Shown here in pieces: positions 25,847 to 34,917 of a stretch of 44,291 nucleotides of DNA (the stretch's first letter is position 1; the number at the start of each line of letters is the position of its first letter). Source of the stretch: Phycisphaera sp. (GTDB lineage Bacteria; Planctomycetota; Phycisphaerae; Phycisphaerales; Phycisphaeraceae); contig WGMF01000001.1 in NCBI GenBank assembly GCA_016125215.1, positions 1-44,291 on the forward strand. The letters are read 5' to 3'. The position numbers and the translations under genes were made by a program. The notes beneath the pieces are model-generated. The model saw nothing but the letters and a program-made list of their open reading frames with translations, was not told where the DNA came from and searched no databases.

Positions 25847-28800
25847 TCAGGGGATTGTCGGGGCGGCGGGCGAGCTTAGGCGGATGGTCTGCACATCGCA
25901 GCCGATCATGAGGTTGTTGTTGATAAGACAGGCCTGTCCGGGGGCGATGGGGCGGTTGCCCGCGTCGATCTGCTGAGTCGAGACGATGGCCCCGCCTTTG
26001 CGGTCGAGTGTGTAGAGCTTGTAGCGCCACTGCCCGGGCTTGTTGGGCAGCGGTTGGCCGCTCTGGTCGTCGAATTGACCGGGGATCAACACGGCACCGT
26101 TCACAACCCCGTTGGGCGGGATGTTGACCTGCATCTGCACCATTTGGCGTCTGCCGTTGATGACGACGGGGACCTGCCGGACTGCGAAAGGTCTGTTCTG
26201 AATCTGCAGGGCCTGTTGCTGGGCGGCGTTGTCGTAGCCCGTCTGTGTGGCGGTGAGGATGACGACGTATTGGTCGGTGACGAAGCGGTCGAGTTGCGTC
26301 ACGGGGTCTGCGATGGCGTCGCGCCAGAGGACCGAGCCGTCGGCGTTGAGCAGTGTGGTGTTGTGGTTGGAGCCGATCACCCAGCAGCCGTCGATATCGT
26401 CGATGGACATGGCGGGTTGTCGGCTGTTGAGCCTGGGGGTATCGCCGACGCGTCGGGCCAGGACTTTGCCTGTCGAGGCTTGAACGATGACGGTGGACCC
26501 GCTGCGGTCCTGCCAGGCGATGTTGTCGGTGCCGGGTTTGGAAGAGATGAGGAAGTCGGGCGCGGGGGCGTCGCCGTTGGGCACGGGGTTTTGCCAGAGC
26601 GTCTTGCCGGTGGCCGAGTCGATGCCGTTCGTGGTCTTGTTGGTGGCGTAGAACAGCGTGCCGCCCTGTGTCAGGCAGAGGTGGTTGACGCGCTCCTGGT
26701 CTTCGATTCGAGCGAAGCGCTGCTCTCCTGTGAGGATGTCCAGGACCCAGACCGTGTCGGTGAGCGATTGGCCGTCGGCGTCCTGGATGCGACCCAGCGC
26801 GACGACCGATTCGTCACCCACAAGCACGTACCGGAGCAGGTCGACGCTGACGGTGTTGTTCCACAGGGGCTGGCCGCTGTCGCGGTCGATGGCAACAATC
26901 TGGCCGGTTTTGTACGCGATGACGATGACCTGGTCGTTGAGGGCCACGAGCGATGTGGGGGCGATCTCGTCGTCGAGTTGCGGGTCGCCGAAGAGCAGTT
27001 TCTGGTCGATGCCGTTGAACGGGACGAACCGGTTGCCCCGGATGAACTGGGGCATGCGCTGTTGAGGCAAGCGTCTGTCGAATCGTCCGTTGTTGATCCA
27101 CACCTGCACCTGTGGCTGTTGTTCGATCATCCAGCCGTTGTTGTCTTGCTCATCGTCACCCGCGGGGAGGTTGAGCAGGGCGCGGGTATCGATGTCGGGC
27201 CAGAGCGGCGCGCCGGTATGGGTGTTGACCCCTGTGATCTTACGGGTCCGGGGCGACCAGAGGAGCAGTTGCTCATCGTCGAGCCAGAGGACCATGGCGG
27301 CGGGGTCTTCGGGCTGCATCGACCATTTTTCATCGAGGCCCGGTGTGGCAAGCAGTCGGAGCAAACCCCCGCTCGCGGTGGCCACGGCTTGCCTGGCGTA
27401 ATCGGCGCGGTCCTGGAGCAGGGGAACGACGAGCGATTGAGCCATCACCGCTGCGCTTGCAAAGGGCGTCTTGATCGTGGGCATCTCGGTGCCGGCCTGC
27501 TTGCGTAAGGCCAGGTCCGCCAGCCAAAGGTCGGGGTCGGCTTCTTGGCCGCTGCGGATGGGTAGCACCCCGGGGTGGTCCCTGCGGAGGCGTTCGATCC
27601 ACTGCGCCGCCCTGCGGGGCAAGCCCGCCGCGTCGTAGAGTTCGACCAGCCGACCGACGATGCGCTGGGTGAGGCGGTCGTCCTGCGTCATGCGGTAAGC
27701 CAGTCGGAGCTTGACGATGGCTTCGCCCGCGCGATCCGTCTTTGCCAGTTCTTCGGACGCCAGGTAGAGCGCAGCCGGTGCGGCGCGTGAGAGGGGGTAC
27801 TGGTTGGCCACCTCGATCAGGGCGTCGATGTTGAGCGGCTTGCGGTCGGACAGTTGCGTGAGCTTCTGCGCCGCCAGCGCGTCGTAGGGCGTGTAAATGG
27901 CGTTGCCGAAGCGTTCGACCAGGGCCTGCAATCGCCTGCGGGCCTCGGTGGATGCCAGGATATTGCCCGCATCGCACTCGATGACCTGATCCGAGAGCGG
28001 GGCGCTGACGAGGATCGATTGCAGGTGGTCGACCGCCTCGTTGACCTGCCCGGTGTCGGTGAGCAGTTGAGCCAGTGACAGGTGGTAATAGGCTTCGTCG
28101 GCGGGCGAGGCGGTGATGCTTGCCGTGCGGTCGAGGATCGCCCTGCGCAGCGTGGTGTTGGCACGGTCGTTGGGTGCGACGAACTCGAGCAGCCGCTTGA
28201 GGAGCTTATGCTGGTCCGCCGCGGTTTGCGCATCGGGCAAGGGCCGGTCTGCCACGCGATTCTGATAAGCCGACATCGCCGCGTCGACGCCCTCGAGCAC
28301 CGCCTCGGATTGCCTGGCGGTCAGCGCGACGTGCGCCATGGTCAGGCCGGGCTCGATCCGGGTCGGGTTGGCTTTGATCTGCGTGGCGAGTTGCGTGTAA
28401 GCGCTGGGCCAGGCCATGAAGCCCGCCACGCTCTGCGCCCCGGCGATGACGATCTGTTGTTCGAGCACGAGCAGGTTGCCCGGCACCTCGAGGGGTGTCT
28501 GCGTGAGGATCGCGCCGTCGGACCGCCTGACCGCGACGAGGCGGTCCTTGGTCGGGATGTAGACCGCGTCTTTCGAGGCCGCCGCCAGCCCGAACGAGCC
28601 GGCCTTGAGCTGCAGCGGCAGCTCCGACTTCCACTTTTGCGCCAGCGTCTTGCCGTCGAACAGATAGACGGTCGGCCCGACGGCCAGCACGTCCCCGTCG
28701 AGGTCTAACAGGTAGTTAGATGTGATCCATCCCGGCGCGTCAAGGCTGTTGATGATCCTGCCGCTGGATGGGTCCATCAGCCAGGCCGGCTTGCCCTCGC

Positions 28801-30406
28801 TCATCGAGGGCACGATCAGCCCCGCGCGTGTCAGGATCGGGGGGTTGATGTCGTCCACGCCCGACATGCCCCGGATGCCGCGCACCCATTCCTCGGGCTT
28901 GAGCACCTTGGACTCATCGACGGTCAGCCAGAGCATCGCGCCGGTCCGCCCGTCGAGGCACGCCGCGGCACCCAGCGGGTCCCACAGGTACAGCCGACCG
29001 TCGACCACACGGACCTGCGTCGTGTTCCCGCCCGTCTGCCCGCGCGACGCGGCCCCGGCGATGTGACGCTTCCAGATCAGGCTCCCGTCACGCAGGCTCA
29101 CCGCCGCGGCGTAGGCGTCCTGAAACCCCGAGACCTGGTTGCGACGCAGGATGACGTAGACCCGGTCGTAACCCGACCACGGCGTGCCCTGGAAATAAGC
29201 GCTGTTGAGCGCGGGGTCGAGGTCGCCGGTGTTCCTGGCCCAGAGCAATTTCCCATCGGTCTGGTCCAGACACACCAGCGTCGTGTCCGCCGCGTCGCCG
29301 TCGTTCTGTCGCACCGCCCAGCGTGAAGCCTGACCCACGACCGCGACCACTCGGCCGCCCGCAACCGCCACGCCCCGCTGGTCGGGGATCATGCCGTTGA
29401 TGAATGTCCCCGCCAGTTCGTTCTGGCCCTGTGCGTTGTTGACCGGTGTCTCGGGCCAGAGCCACTGACGCCTGCCGGAGTAGCGGTCGAGCCTGCTGAC
29501 GGTCTGGGTGTCGTTGATGTAGATCGCATCACCCATGGCCATGGGCACGGGCTTGCCGATCGAACTCATCCCGTCCTGCGTGTTGCCACCCCGACCGCGA
29601 CGCATGGTGACGATGGTGTTGACGATCGCCGACGCCGAGGGCAGCGGGGTGGTCCACAACGGTGTGGCCACCGGGTCCACCACGACGGGGTCGGCTGAAG
29701 GGGACCACGGGCCTTGAAGGGTGTGGTCGCTGATCGCTTGGAGGCTGTCGCTCATCTGCCCCGTCGCGGCCATGAGCATGGCGTAGCGCACCTGCTGCCC
29801 GTCGAGCGAGGGATGCCGGGCCAATTCGCAGAGCACCGCGTGGGCGTCGGTCGCGTCGCCGCGTTCGAGATAGACCGACACGCAGCGCAGCGACGCCTCC
29901 AGCCCCGCCGGGCAGAGCCAGTACCGTCTGGCGGCCTCTTCCCAACGCGCGATGCGCGGCGCGTCGAAGAGGTCCATCGATGACGTGTCCGGGCCGTCGC
30001 CGAGTAATCGCTGCGCGACGGGGTCGGTCTGTTGGACGTAAGCCCTGAGCAAGTTCGGCTGCGATGCGACGAGCGCCCGCACCGCGTGGAGCGTGTCCCA
30101 GTAAGCCCCCGCGCCGTGCGGCATCAACTTGAGCGCGTACTCGTCCATCACTTTCTGATAGAGCGTCACCGCTTCGGATTCACGCTGCTGTGAGACGAGC
30201 AGGCCCGCCTGCGAGATCATGTCCGTCGCGGTCGGGGAGAAATCGACATAGACCGGCATCGACCCCGGTTGCGGCGCGCCCGCCCCGACGACCCCGCCCT
30301 GAAAAATAATCTGTCCACGCAACAACGATGCCCCGATCAACAACACACACGCCACCAGCGCGGGTCTGGCTAAGCGTCCCCTGGGTCTGGATGGTTGCGG
30401 TTGCAT
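25847..30406 (-). CDS. Giant exported PQQ-type beta-propeller and TPR protein
   Basis: A 1519-residue protein. A signal peptide (PALVACVLLIGASLLRG) is followed by a helical TPR-like region (about residues 45-210), a first propeller built of WD/PQQ-type blades (about 240-700: DRYSGRRQWLWPET, TDGKLLWARNTGDL, LRDGSLIWKRHIAG, DGRTGAMLWLTVDES), a second helical stretch with ordinary TPRs (about 710-1040), and a second propeller (about 1040-1510: NTHTGAPLWPDIDTRALLN, DRDSGQPLWNNTVS, SATGKTLWQNPVPNGD). The start at 30406 gives a proper signal peptide and has TAGAAT 7 nt upstream. It is probably a periplasmic or outer-membrane scaffold; no enzyme residues are evident. Confidence 0.88.
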   Translation of the reverse strand: MQPQPSRPRGRLARPALVACVLLIGASLLRGQIIFQGGVVGAGAPQPGSMPVYVDFSPTATDMISQAGLLVSQQRESEAVTLYQKVMDEYALKLMPHGAGAYWDTLHAVRALVASQPNLLRAYVQQTDPVAQRLLGDGPDTSSMDLFDAPRIARWEEAARRYWLCPAGLEASLRCVSVYLERGDATDAHAVLCELARHPSLDGQQVRYAMLMAATGQMSDSLQAISDHTLQGPWSPSADPVVVDPVATPLWTTPLPSASAIVNTIVTMRRGRGGNTQDGMSSIGKPVPMAMGDAIYINDTQTVSRLDRYSGRRQWLWPETPVNNAQGQNELAGTFINGMIPDQRGVAVAGGRVVAVVGQASRWAVRQNDGDAADTTLVCLDQTDGKLLWARNTGDLDPALNSAYFQGTPWSGYDRVYVILRRNQVSGFQDAYAAAVSLRDGSLIWKRHIAGAASRGQTGGNTTQVRVVDGRLYLWDPLGAAACLDGRTGAMLWLTVDESKVLKPEEWVRGIRGMSGVDDINPPILTRAGLIVPSMSEGKPAWLMDPSSGRIINSLDAPGWITSNYLLDLDGDVLAVGPTVYLFDGKTLAQKWKSELPLQLKAGSFGLAAASKDAVYIPTKDRLVAVRRSDGAILTQTPLEVPGNLLVLEQQIVIAGAQSVAGFMAWPSAYTQLATQIKANPTRIEPGLTMAHVALTARQSEAVLEGVDAAMSAYQNRVADRPLPDAQTAADQHKLLKRLLEFVAPNDRANTTLRRAILDRTASITASPADEAYYHLSLAQLLTDTGQVNEAVDHLQSILVSAPLSDQVIECDAGNILASTEARRRLQALVERFGNAIYTPYDALAAQKLTQLSDRKPLNIDALIEVANQYPLSRAAPAALYLASEELAKTDRAGEAIVKLRLAYRMTQDDRLTQRIVGRLVELYDAAGLPRRAAQWIERLRRDHPGVLPIRSGQEADPDLWLADLALRKQAGTEMPTIKTPFASAAVMAQSLVVPLLQDRADYARQAVATASGGLLRLLATPGLDEKWSMQPEDPAAMVLWLDDEQLLLWSPRTRKITGVNTHTGAPLWPDIDTRALLNLPAGDDEQDNNGWMIEQQPQVQVWINNGRFDRRLPQQRMPQFIRGNRFVPFNGIDQKLLFGDPQLDDEIAPTSLVALNDQVIVIAYKTGQIVAIDRDSGQPLWNNTVSVDLLRYVLVGDESVVALGRIQDADGQSLTDTVWVLDILTGEQRFARIEDQERVNHLCLTQGGTLFYATNKTTNGIDSATGKTLWQNPVPNGDAPAPDFLISSKPGTDNIAWQDRSGSTVIVQASTGKVLARRVGDTPRLNSRQPAMSIDDIDGCWVIGSNHNTTLLNADGSVLWRDAIADPVTQLDRFVTDQYVVILTATQTGYDNAAQQQALQIQNRPFAVRQVPVVINGRRQMVQMQVNIPPNGVVNGAVLIPGQFDDQSGQPLPNKPGQWRYKLYTLDRKGGAIVSTQQIDAGNRPIAPGQACLINNNLMIGCDVQTIRLSSPAAPTIP

Positions 30407-30413
30407 GCCCGAC

Positions 30414-30419
30414 ATTCTA
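30414..30419 (-). promoter_or_regulatory. TAGAAT 7 nt before the propeller gene ATG
   Basis: TAGAAT, then GTCGGGC, then ATG on the minus strand. It fixes the start at 30406, not 30457, and predicts a leaderless transcript. Confidence 0.5.
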
Positions 30420-30497
30420 GGCCCCGACCGTGGTTTGCCGTTGCGATATTCTCTCATCGTACCCTCTCACGCCCAAGCCTCATCGGTCAAGCTCTGC

Positions 30498-30503
30498 TAA
30501 ATT
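30498..30503 (+). promoter_or_regulatory. -10-like TAAATT before the PfkB kinase
   Basis: TAAATT ends 10 nt before the ATG at 30514. The intervening GATCGGACCT includes only a weak CGGA. The leader would be 3-4 nt. Confidence 0.35.
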
Positions 30504-30513
30504 GATCGGACCT

Positions 30514-31458
30514 ATGGACCCGCTCCACCCCCGTTTTACCGTCGTCGGCCTGGGCGAAGCCCTGTTCGACATCTTCCCCGACGCCCAGGTGCTCGGCGGG
30601 GCACCGCTGAACGTCGCTGTCCATGCACACCAGCTTGCCGGGCCACTGGGCGGGCGCGGCGTCGTCGTCTCTCGCGTCGGACAGGATGAACTGGGCAATC
30701 TCGTCATCGACGAACTCAAGAACCGCGGCATGACGCCCGACTATCTCCAGGCCGACCCCGACCACGACACGGGCAAGGTCTACGTCACTTTGGACGCACG
30801 AGGCCAGCCCTCGTTCGAGATCGTCCGCAACGTCGCGTGGGACTGGCTCTCATTCGACCCGCAGGACGAAACGCTTGCCCGCCAGTGTGAAGCGGTTTGC
30901 TTCGGCTCACTGGCGCAGCGCGAGGCCCAGGCCCGCAACGCCATCTACCGATTCCTCGACACCGCCAGACGCGCGGTCAGGCTCTTCGATGTCAACCTTC
31001 GGCAGGATTATTTCGACCGCCACATCCTCGACCGAAGCCTCTCGATGGCCACCGCCTGCAAGCTCAACGTGGACGAACTGCCGAGGGTGATGAAACTCGT
31101 CCACGCGGTCAAGGCCACCGACGCGGGGGATGATGCAGCCTGTGACGCCATGGCTAGGGCGCTGCTTGAGAAATACACGCTTCGCTTCGTCGCGCTGACC
31201 CGTGGCGAGCGGGGCACGGTGATCTACGACCCCCAGGGCCGACACGAGGGCACGAAGGCGAGTTACCCCATGCAGGACCGGGCCGACGCGGTCGGGGCCG
31301 GCGACGCCTGCGGGGCAGCCATCCTCGTGGGCGTGCTGCGAAGGTGGCCCATGAAAAAAGTCGCGGACCTGGCCAACAGGGTCGGGGCTTATGTCGCCTC
31401 CGTCCCCGGTGCCACCCCCAGACTCCCCGACGATCTGCTTCAAATGATGACCACCTGA
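30514..31458 (+). CDS. PfkB-family carbohydrate kinase (fructokinase-like)
   Basis: A 314-residue ribokinase-fold kinase: VVGLGEALFDIFPDAQVLGG, APLNVAVHAHQLAG, SRVGQDELGNLVIDELKNRG, VNLRQDYFDRHIL, and the C-terminal PfkB signature DAVGAGDACGAAILVGVLRR with the catalytic Asp. This subgroup usually phosphorylates fructose or related sugars, but the substrate is not proven. It diverges from the propeller gene and has no sugar-transport neighbour. Confidence 0.9.
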   Translation: MDPLHPRFTVVGLGEALFDIFPDAQVLGGAPLNVAVHAHQLAGPLGGRGVVVSRVGQDELGNLVIDELKNRGMTPDYLQADPDHDTGKVYVTLDARGQPSFEIVRNVAWDWLSFDPQDETLARQCEAVCFGSLAQREAQARNAIYRFLDTARRAVRLFDVNLRQDYFDRHILDRSLSMATACKLNVDELPRVMKLVHAVKATDAGDDAACDAMARALLEKYTLRFVALTRGERGTVIYDPQGRHEGTKASYPMQDRADAVGAGDACGAAILVGVLRRWPMKKVADLANRVGAYVASVPGATPRLPDDLLQMMTT

Positions 31459-31469
31459 CGCCCCTCCCC

Positions 31470-31494
31470 ATTTAGCCCCGTCGCTTGCGACGGG
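31470..31494. repeat. ATTTAGC hairpin with compensatory changes
   Basis: The stem is CCCGTCGC-TT-GCGACGGG. Compared with the main form (CCGGTCGC-TT-GCGACCGG), two positions have changed on both sides so that pairing is kept. It lies 11 nt after the kinase stop. Confidence 0.7.
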
Positions 31495-31511
31495 TGGGGG
31501 TGATTGGGCAT

Positions 31512-31540
31512 TTGATGCCTAATCTGCTTCGGGGTATACT
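31512..31540 (+). promoter_or_regulatory. Sigma70-like promoter for rpsL
   Basis: TTGATG (31512-31517) and TATACT (31535-31540), 17-bp spacer, 36 nt before the S12 start. The downstream GCTCGACTCGATT resembles the start of the rplM transcript. Confidence 0.75.
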
Positions 31541-31576
31541 GCTCGACTCGATTCACCCCGGCACCAAGAGACCGCC

Positions 31577-31948
31577 ATGCCCACGATCAACCAACTCGTT
31601 CGCAAGCCCCGCGCCACCCCCCGTGCCAAGTCCAAGGTCAAGGACCTCGAAGCCAGCCCGCAGAAGCGCGGCGTGTGCCTCCAGGTCAAGACCGTCACCC
31701 CCAAGAAGCCCAACTCGGCCCTCCGCAAGGTCTGCCGTGTGCGTCTGTCCAACGGCAAGGAAGTCACCGCCTACATCGGCGGCGAGGGGCACAACCTCCA
31801 GGAACACTCCATCGTCCTCGTCCGTGGCGGCCGTGTGCGTGACCTGCCCGGTGTGCGTTACCACGTCGTGCGTGGCTCGCTCGACTGCCTCGGCGTCGAC
31901 GGCCGAAAGAAAGGCCGCAGCAAATACGGCGTCAAGCGCGGCAAATAA
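31577..31948 (+). CDS. rpsL: 30S ribosomal protein S12
   Basis: A 123-residue protein of standard length: [33 protein letters not shown] with KPNSALRK (the conserved decoding-centre lysine region where streptomycin-resistance changes arise, here wild type), [41 protein letters not shown] and SKYGVKRGK. It is followed after 163 bp by rpsG, but not by fusA and tuf. Confidence 0.97.
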   Translation: MPTINQLVRKPRATPRAKSKVKDLEASPQKRGVCLQVKTVTPKKPNSALRKVCRVRLSNGKEVTAYIGGEGHNLQEHSIVLVRGGRVRDLPGVRYHVVRGSLDCLGVDGRKKGRSKYGVKRGK

Positions 31949-31956
31949 ACATCCGT

Positions 31957-32002
31957 CAGAGCCGGCTTGTCTCAAGAACAGAGCCGGCGTGTCTCACGCC
32001 GG
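31957..32002. repeat. Tandem 22-bp unit with hairpin between rpsL and rpsG
   Basis: CAGAGCCGGC[T/G]TGTCTCA is repeated with a 22-bp period. The second copy folds as CCGGCGTG-TCT-CACGCCGG (31984-32002). It could act as an attenuator or processing site between the two ribosomal genes. Confidence 0.6.
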
Positions 32003-32081
32003 TATGACCTCAAACCATGACCCCCAACATTCGGCAGTAATCATCTGACGCGTCGTCAGTGGTGAAGAGACCCGGACTTGA

Positions 32082-32588
<507 letters not shown>

Positions 32589-32613
32589 TAAAAAGCAAGT
32601 TTGCTGATTTTCA

Positions 32614-32642
32614 TTGACCCTACACACGGAACGGTTTATACT
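32614..32642 (+). promoter_or_regulatory. Sigma70-like promoter of the riboswitch operon
   Basis: TTGACC (32614-32619) and TATACT (32637-32642) with a 17-bp spacer, the strongest promoter by consensus in the window. Transcription would begin near 32650, 25 nt before the aptamer. Confidence 0.8.
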
Positions 32643-32674
32643 CCGTGGCACACAATTAAATAGCTCGATCGCAA

Positions 32675-32814
32675 CTTATCGAGAGTGGCTGAGGGATGGG
32701 CCCTGTGAAGCCACCGCAACCCCCAAGCCGGCCAAATATGACCGGAATCAAGGGACCGTGCGAACTCCCGCTCATCTTGAGGTGTCAACCCCACCCCACG
32801 ATGAGAAAGATAAG
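32675..32814 (+). promoter_or_regulatory. SAM-I (S-box) riboswitch aptamer
   Basis: Conserved S-box elements appear in order: P1 5' strand CTTATC (32675-32680) with GAGAG, the GAGGGA-TGGGCCC core, TGAAGCCACCGCAACC, the later GTGCGAACTCCCGC, and GATGAGAAA-GATAAG closing P1 (GATAAG at 32809-32814). The pseudoknot and kink-turn segments are in the expected places. Binding of S-adenosylmethionine should stabilise P1 and let the downstream terminator form. Confidence 0.95.
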
Positions 32815-32861
32815 AAGCGGCGACCACTCCCTACGGAACACCCCCCGAAAGGACCACCCGC

Positions 32862-32891
32862 CCCTTCTTATCCCGTAAGAAGGGTTTTTTT
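32862..32891 (+). terminator. Riboswitch-controlled terminator with antiterminator
   Basis: Stem CCCTTCTTA-TCCCG-TAAGAAGGG followed by seven Ts. Its 5' arm CTTCTTATC (32864-32872) is perfectly complementary to GATAAGAAG (32809-32817), which contains the 3' strand of P1. So P1 and the antiterminator exclude each other: SAM bound means P1 and terminator, SAM absent means antiterminator and read-through. Confidence 0.92.
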
Positions 32892-32987
32892 ATAACCCGG
32901 CCATACCGGTCAGACCAGACCACCCGCAGCCCACTACGATCCCCCCCAGTCACCCGTCACCCTTCCGGGGGTCACCCGTCACCCACC

Positions 32988-34253
32988 ATGCCCTACGTCA
33001 AATCCCTCACCTGTAAAGAATGCGGCACCGAGTACCCCATCGAGCCGCGCACCGTCTGCGACCACGATTTCGCGCCGGTCGAAGTCACCTACGACTACGC
33101 CGCGATGAAGGGCAAAATGACCCGTGCCTCCATCGAAGCCGGCCCGCGCTCGCTCTGGCGGTACCGTGACCTGCTCCCCATCAACAGTCAGCCGCGCGTC
33201 GGCCTCAACTCCGGCTATACCCCGCTCATCAAGGCGGACAACCTCGCCAAAGAGATCGGCGTCAAAGAACTCTACATCAAGGACGACAGCACCAACTACC
33301 CCACCTTCAGCTACAAAGACCGCGTGGTCAGCGTCGCGCTCACCAAGGCCCTCGAGTTTGGTTACGACACCGTCGGCTGTGCCTCGACGGGCAACCTCGC
33401 GCACAGCGTCGCCGCCCACGCCGCGAAAGCCGGCCTGCGCGCGTTTGTGATGATCCCGCACAATCTCGAGGAGGGGAAAGTCGTCGGCTCGTCCGTGTTC
33501 GGCCCGCGCGTCGTCCGCATCGACGGCAACTACGACGACGTCAACCGTCTCTGTTCCCAGATCGCTGACAAATACAAGTGGGCCATCGTCAACGTCAACC
33601 TGCGTCCGTTTTACACCGAGGGCGCCAAGACGCACGGCTTCGAGATTGCCGAGCAGATGGGCTGGAAACTGCCCAAACACACCGTCGTCCCCGTGGCCGG
33701 CGGAACGATCCTGCCCAAGATTTACAAGGCCTACCGCGAGTTCATCGAACTGGGTTTAGTGGAAGATAACCAGCCGAAGATGTATGCAGCCCAGGCGGCC
33801 GGCTGCAACCCGGTGGTCAAGGCGATCCAGGAGGGCAACGAACTCTTCCACCCGCAGAAGCCCAACACGATTGCCAAGAGCATCGCGATCGGCAACCCGG
33901 CCGACGGGTACTACGTCATCAAGATCATCCAGAAGTCACAAGGATGGGGCGAGAGTGCGACCGACCCGGAGATCGTCGAGGCTATCAAGTTGTTAGCCCG
34001 CACCGAGGGCATCTTCACCGAGCCCGCCGGCGGCACCACCCTCGCCTGTGCGGCCAAACTCATCCGGTCCGGCCGCATCCCCCGCGACGAGCCGATCTGC
34101 GTCTGCATCACCGGCAACGGCCTCAAGAGCATCGAGGTCATGCAGGGCCAGTTCGCCTCGCTGCCCGTCATCCCCGCCAAGATCGCCGAGTTCGTCAAAC
34201 TCGTCGAAGCCACCGAGGAACACACGCCGAACGCGACCAAGGCGACCGTGTAA
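32988..34253 (+). CDS. thrC: Threonine-synthase-like PLP enzyme under SAM control
   Basis: A 421-residue fold-type II PLP enzyme. The N-terminus has a zinc-ribbon-like CKECGTEYPIEPRTVCDHDF in which the usual last Cys is missing. It continues with GYTPLIKADNLAKEIG, the PLP lysine in PTFSYKDRVVSVALTKA, STGNLAHSVAAHAAKAG, VAGGTILPKIYKAYRE, and GIFTEPAGGTTLACAAKLI. Threonine synthase converts O-phosphohomoserine to threonine. Being first in a SAM-riboswitch operon with a sulfur carrier and its activator suggests sulfur chemistry on a homoserine ester instead. Plain threonine synthase regulated at the methionine branch point is the alternative. Two GTCACCCGTCACCC tracts precede the ATG, with no clear Shine-Dalgarno. 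Confidence 0.88.
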   Translation: MPYVKSLTCKECGTEYPIEPRTVCDHDFAPVEVTYDYAAMKGKMTRASIEAGPRSLWRYRDLLPINSQPRVGLNSGYTPLIKADNLAKEIGVKELYIKDDSTNYPTFSYKDRVVSVALTKALEFGYDTVGCASTGNLAHSVAAHAAKAGLRAFVMIPHNLEEGKVVGSSVFGPRVVRIDGNYDDVNRLCSQIADKYKWAIVNVNLRPFYTEGAKTHGFEIAEQMGWKLPKHTVVPVAGGTILPKIYKAYREFIELGLVEDNQPKMYAAQAAGCNPVVKAIQEGNELFHPQKPNTIAKSIAIGNPADGYYVIKIIQKSQGWGESATDPEIVEAIKLLARTEGIFTEPAGGTTLACAAKLIRSGRIPRDEPICVCITGNGLKSIEVMQGQFASLPVIPAKIAEFVKLVEATEEHTPNATKATV

Positions 34254-34256
34254 GAC

Positions 34257-34428
34257 TTTTCACCGCAGAGTTCGCGGAGAACGCGGAGAGGAGATAGAAG
34301 ACAGGAGTTAGGAGTTAGGAGACAAGATATCGGCTCATTTAGCCCGGTCGCTTGCGACCGGTGAACCAACCCTCTGAGATCATCAATCATCCATGGATTT
34401 CTCTGCGTCCTCTGCGCTCTCTGCGGTT
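34257..34428. repeat. Composite inverted-repeat element in the operon, gap 1
   Basis: The outer arm has 9-bp units CGCAGAGTT, CGCGGAGAA, CGCGGAGAG (34262-34291); its inverse TCTCTGCGTCCTCTGCGCTC with TCTGCGGT is at 34399-34428. Between them are AGGAGTT heptads (about 34303-34323), an ATTTAGC hairpin (34337-34361), and TCTGAGATCATCAATCA (from 34372). The carrier gene's ribosome site AGAAGGAG follows immediately. Confidence 0.85.
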
Positions 34429-34457
34429 ACATTCGACTGATTTAGAAGGAGCCCCCC

Positions 34458-34745
34458 ATGCCCGCCACCACCACCGTCACCATCGAGGTCCCCACCGCCC
34501 TGCGGCCGCAGGCCAACAACCAATCCACGGTCGAAGCCGCCGGCGGTTCGGTCAGGGAGGTCCTCGCCTCGCTCACCGCGCAGTTCCCCGAGTTGGGCAA
34601 GAAGCTCTTCAAAACCGAGGGCGAACTCAACCGCTTCATCAACATCTACGTCAACGACGAGGACATCCGCTTCATGGACAACCTCGACACCCCCATCAAG
34701 GAACGCGACGAGGTCTCCATCGTCCCCGCCATCGCGGGGGGATAA
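34458..34745 (+). CDS. MoaD/ThiS-type sulfur-carrier protein ending in Gly-Gly
   Basis: A 95-residue ubiquitin-like carrier: first strand TTVTIEVPTALRPQ, helix GSVREVLASLTAQFPELGKK, and the family C-terminus DEVSIVPAIAGG. The C-terminal GG is exposed by the stop codon itself, so no protease is needed before adenylation. Such carriers are adenylated by ThiF/MoeB-type enzymes and turned into thiocarboxylates that donate sulfur. AGAAGGAG gives strong translation. Placement in a SAM-controlled operon suggests methionine synthesis over molybdopterin or thiamine; no moaE or thiG is nearby. Confidence 0.92.
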   Translation: MPATTTVTIEVPTALRPQANNQSTVEAAGGSVREVLASLTAQFPELGKKLFKTEGELNRFINIYVNDEDIRFMDNLDTPIKERDEVSIVPAIAGG

Positions 34746-34750
34746 GAACA

Positions 34751-34901
34751 TTTACCGCAGAGATCGCAGAGTGCGCAGAGAAATCCATTGGTAATTAATG
34801 GTTTATCATCGATGATCTCAGGCTTTCAATGACCGATAGCACCGACGCAGCCTCATACTCTCTTTCTCCTCTCTGCGTCCTCTGCGATCTCTGCGGTGAA
34901 A
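34751..34901. repeat. Composite inverted-repeat element in the operon, gap 2
   Basis: The arm ACCGCAGAGATCGCAGAG with TGCGCAGAGAAA (34753-34783, 9-bp units) is repeated inverted as TCTCTGCGTCCTCTGCGATC with TCTGCGGTGAAA (34870-34901). Inside is a second inverted pair: CCATTGGTAATTAATGG (34785-34801) and the heptad relic TTATCATCGATGATCTCAGG (34803-34822), the latter an inverted TGAGATCAT core. Confidence 0.8.
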
Positions 34902-34917
34902 ACCGCTTGGAGTTCCC

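Noticed and set aside
26054-27508. A 484-codon plus-strand open frame inside the propeller gene
   Set aside because: It is the antisense shadow of propeller blades with repeated DGDGQ-type composition; no start signal and no domain.
32614-32895. A 93-codon open frame between rpsG and thrC
   Set aside because: It runs through the promoter, SAM aptamer and terminator; the RNA explains all of its conserved sequence.
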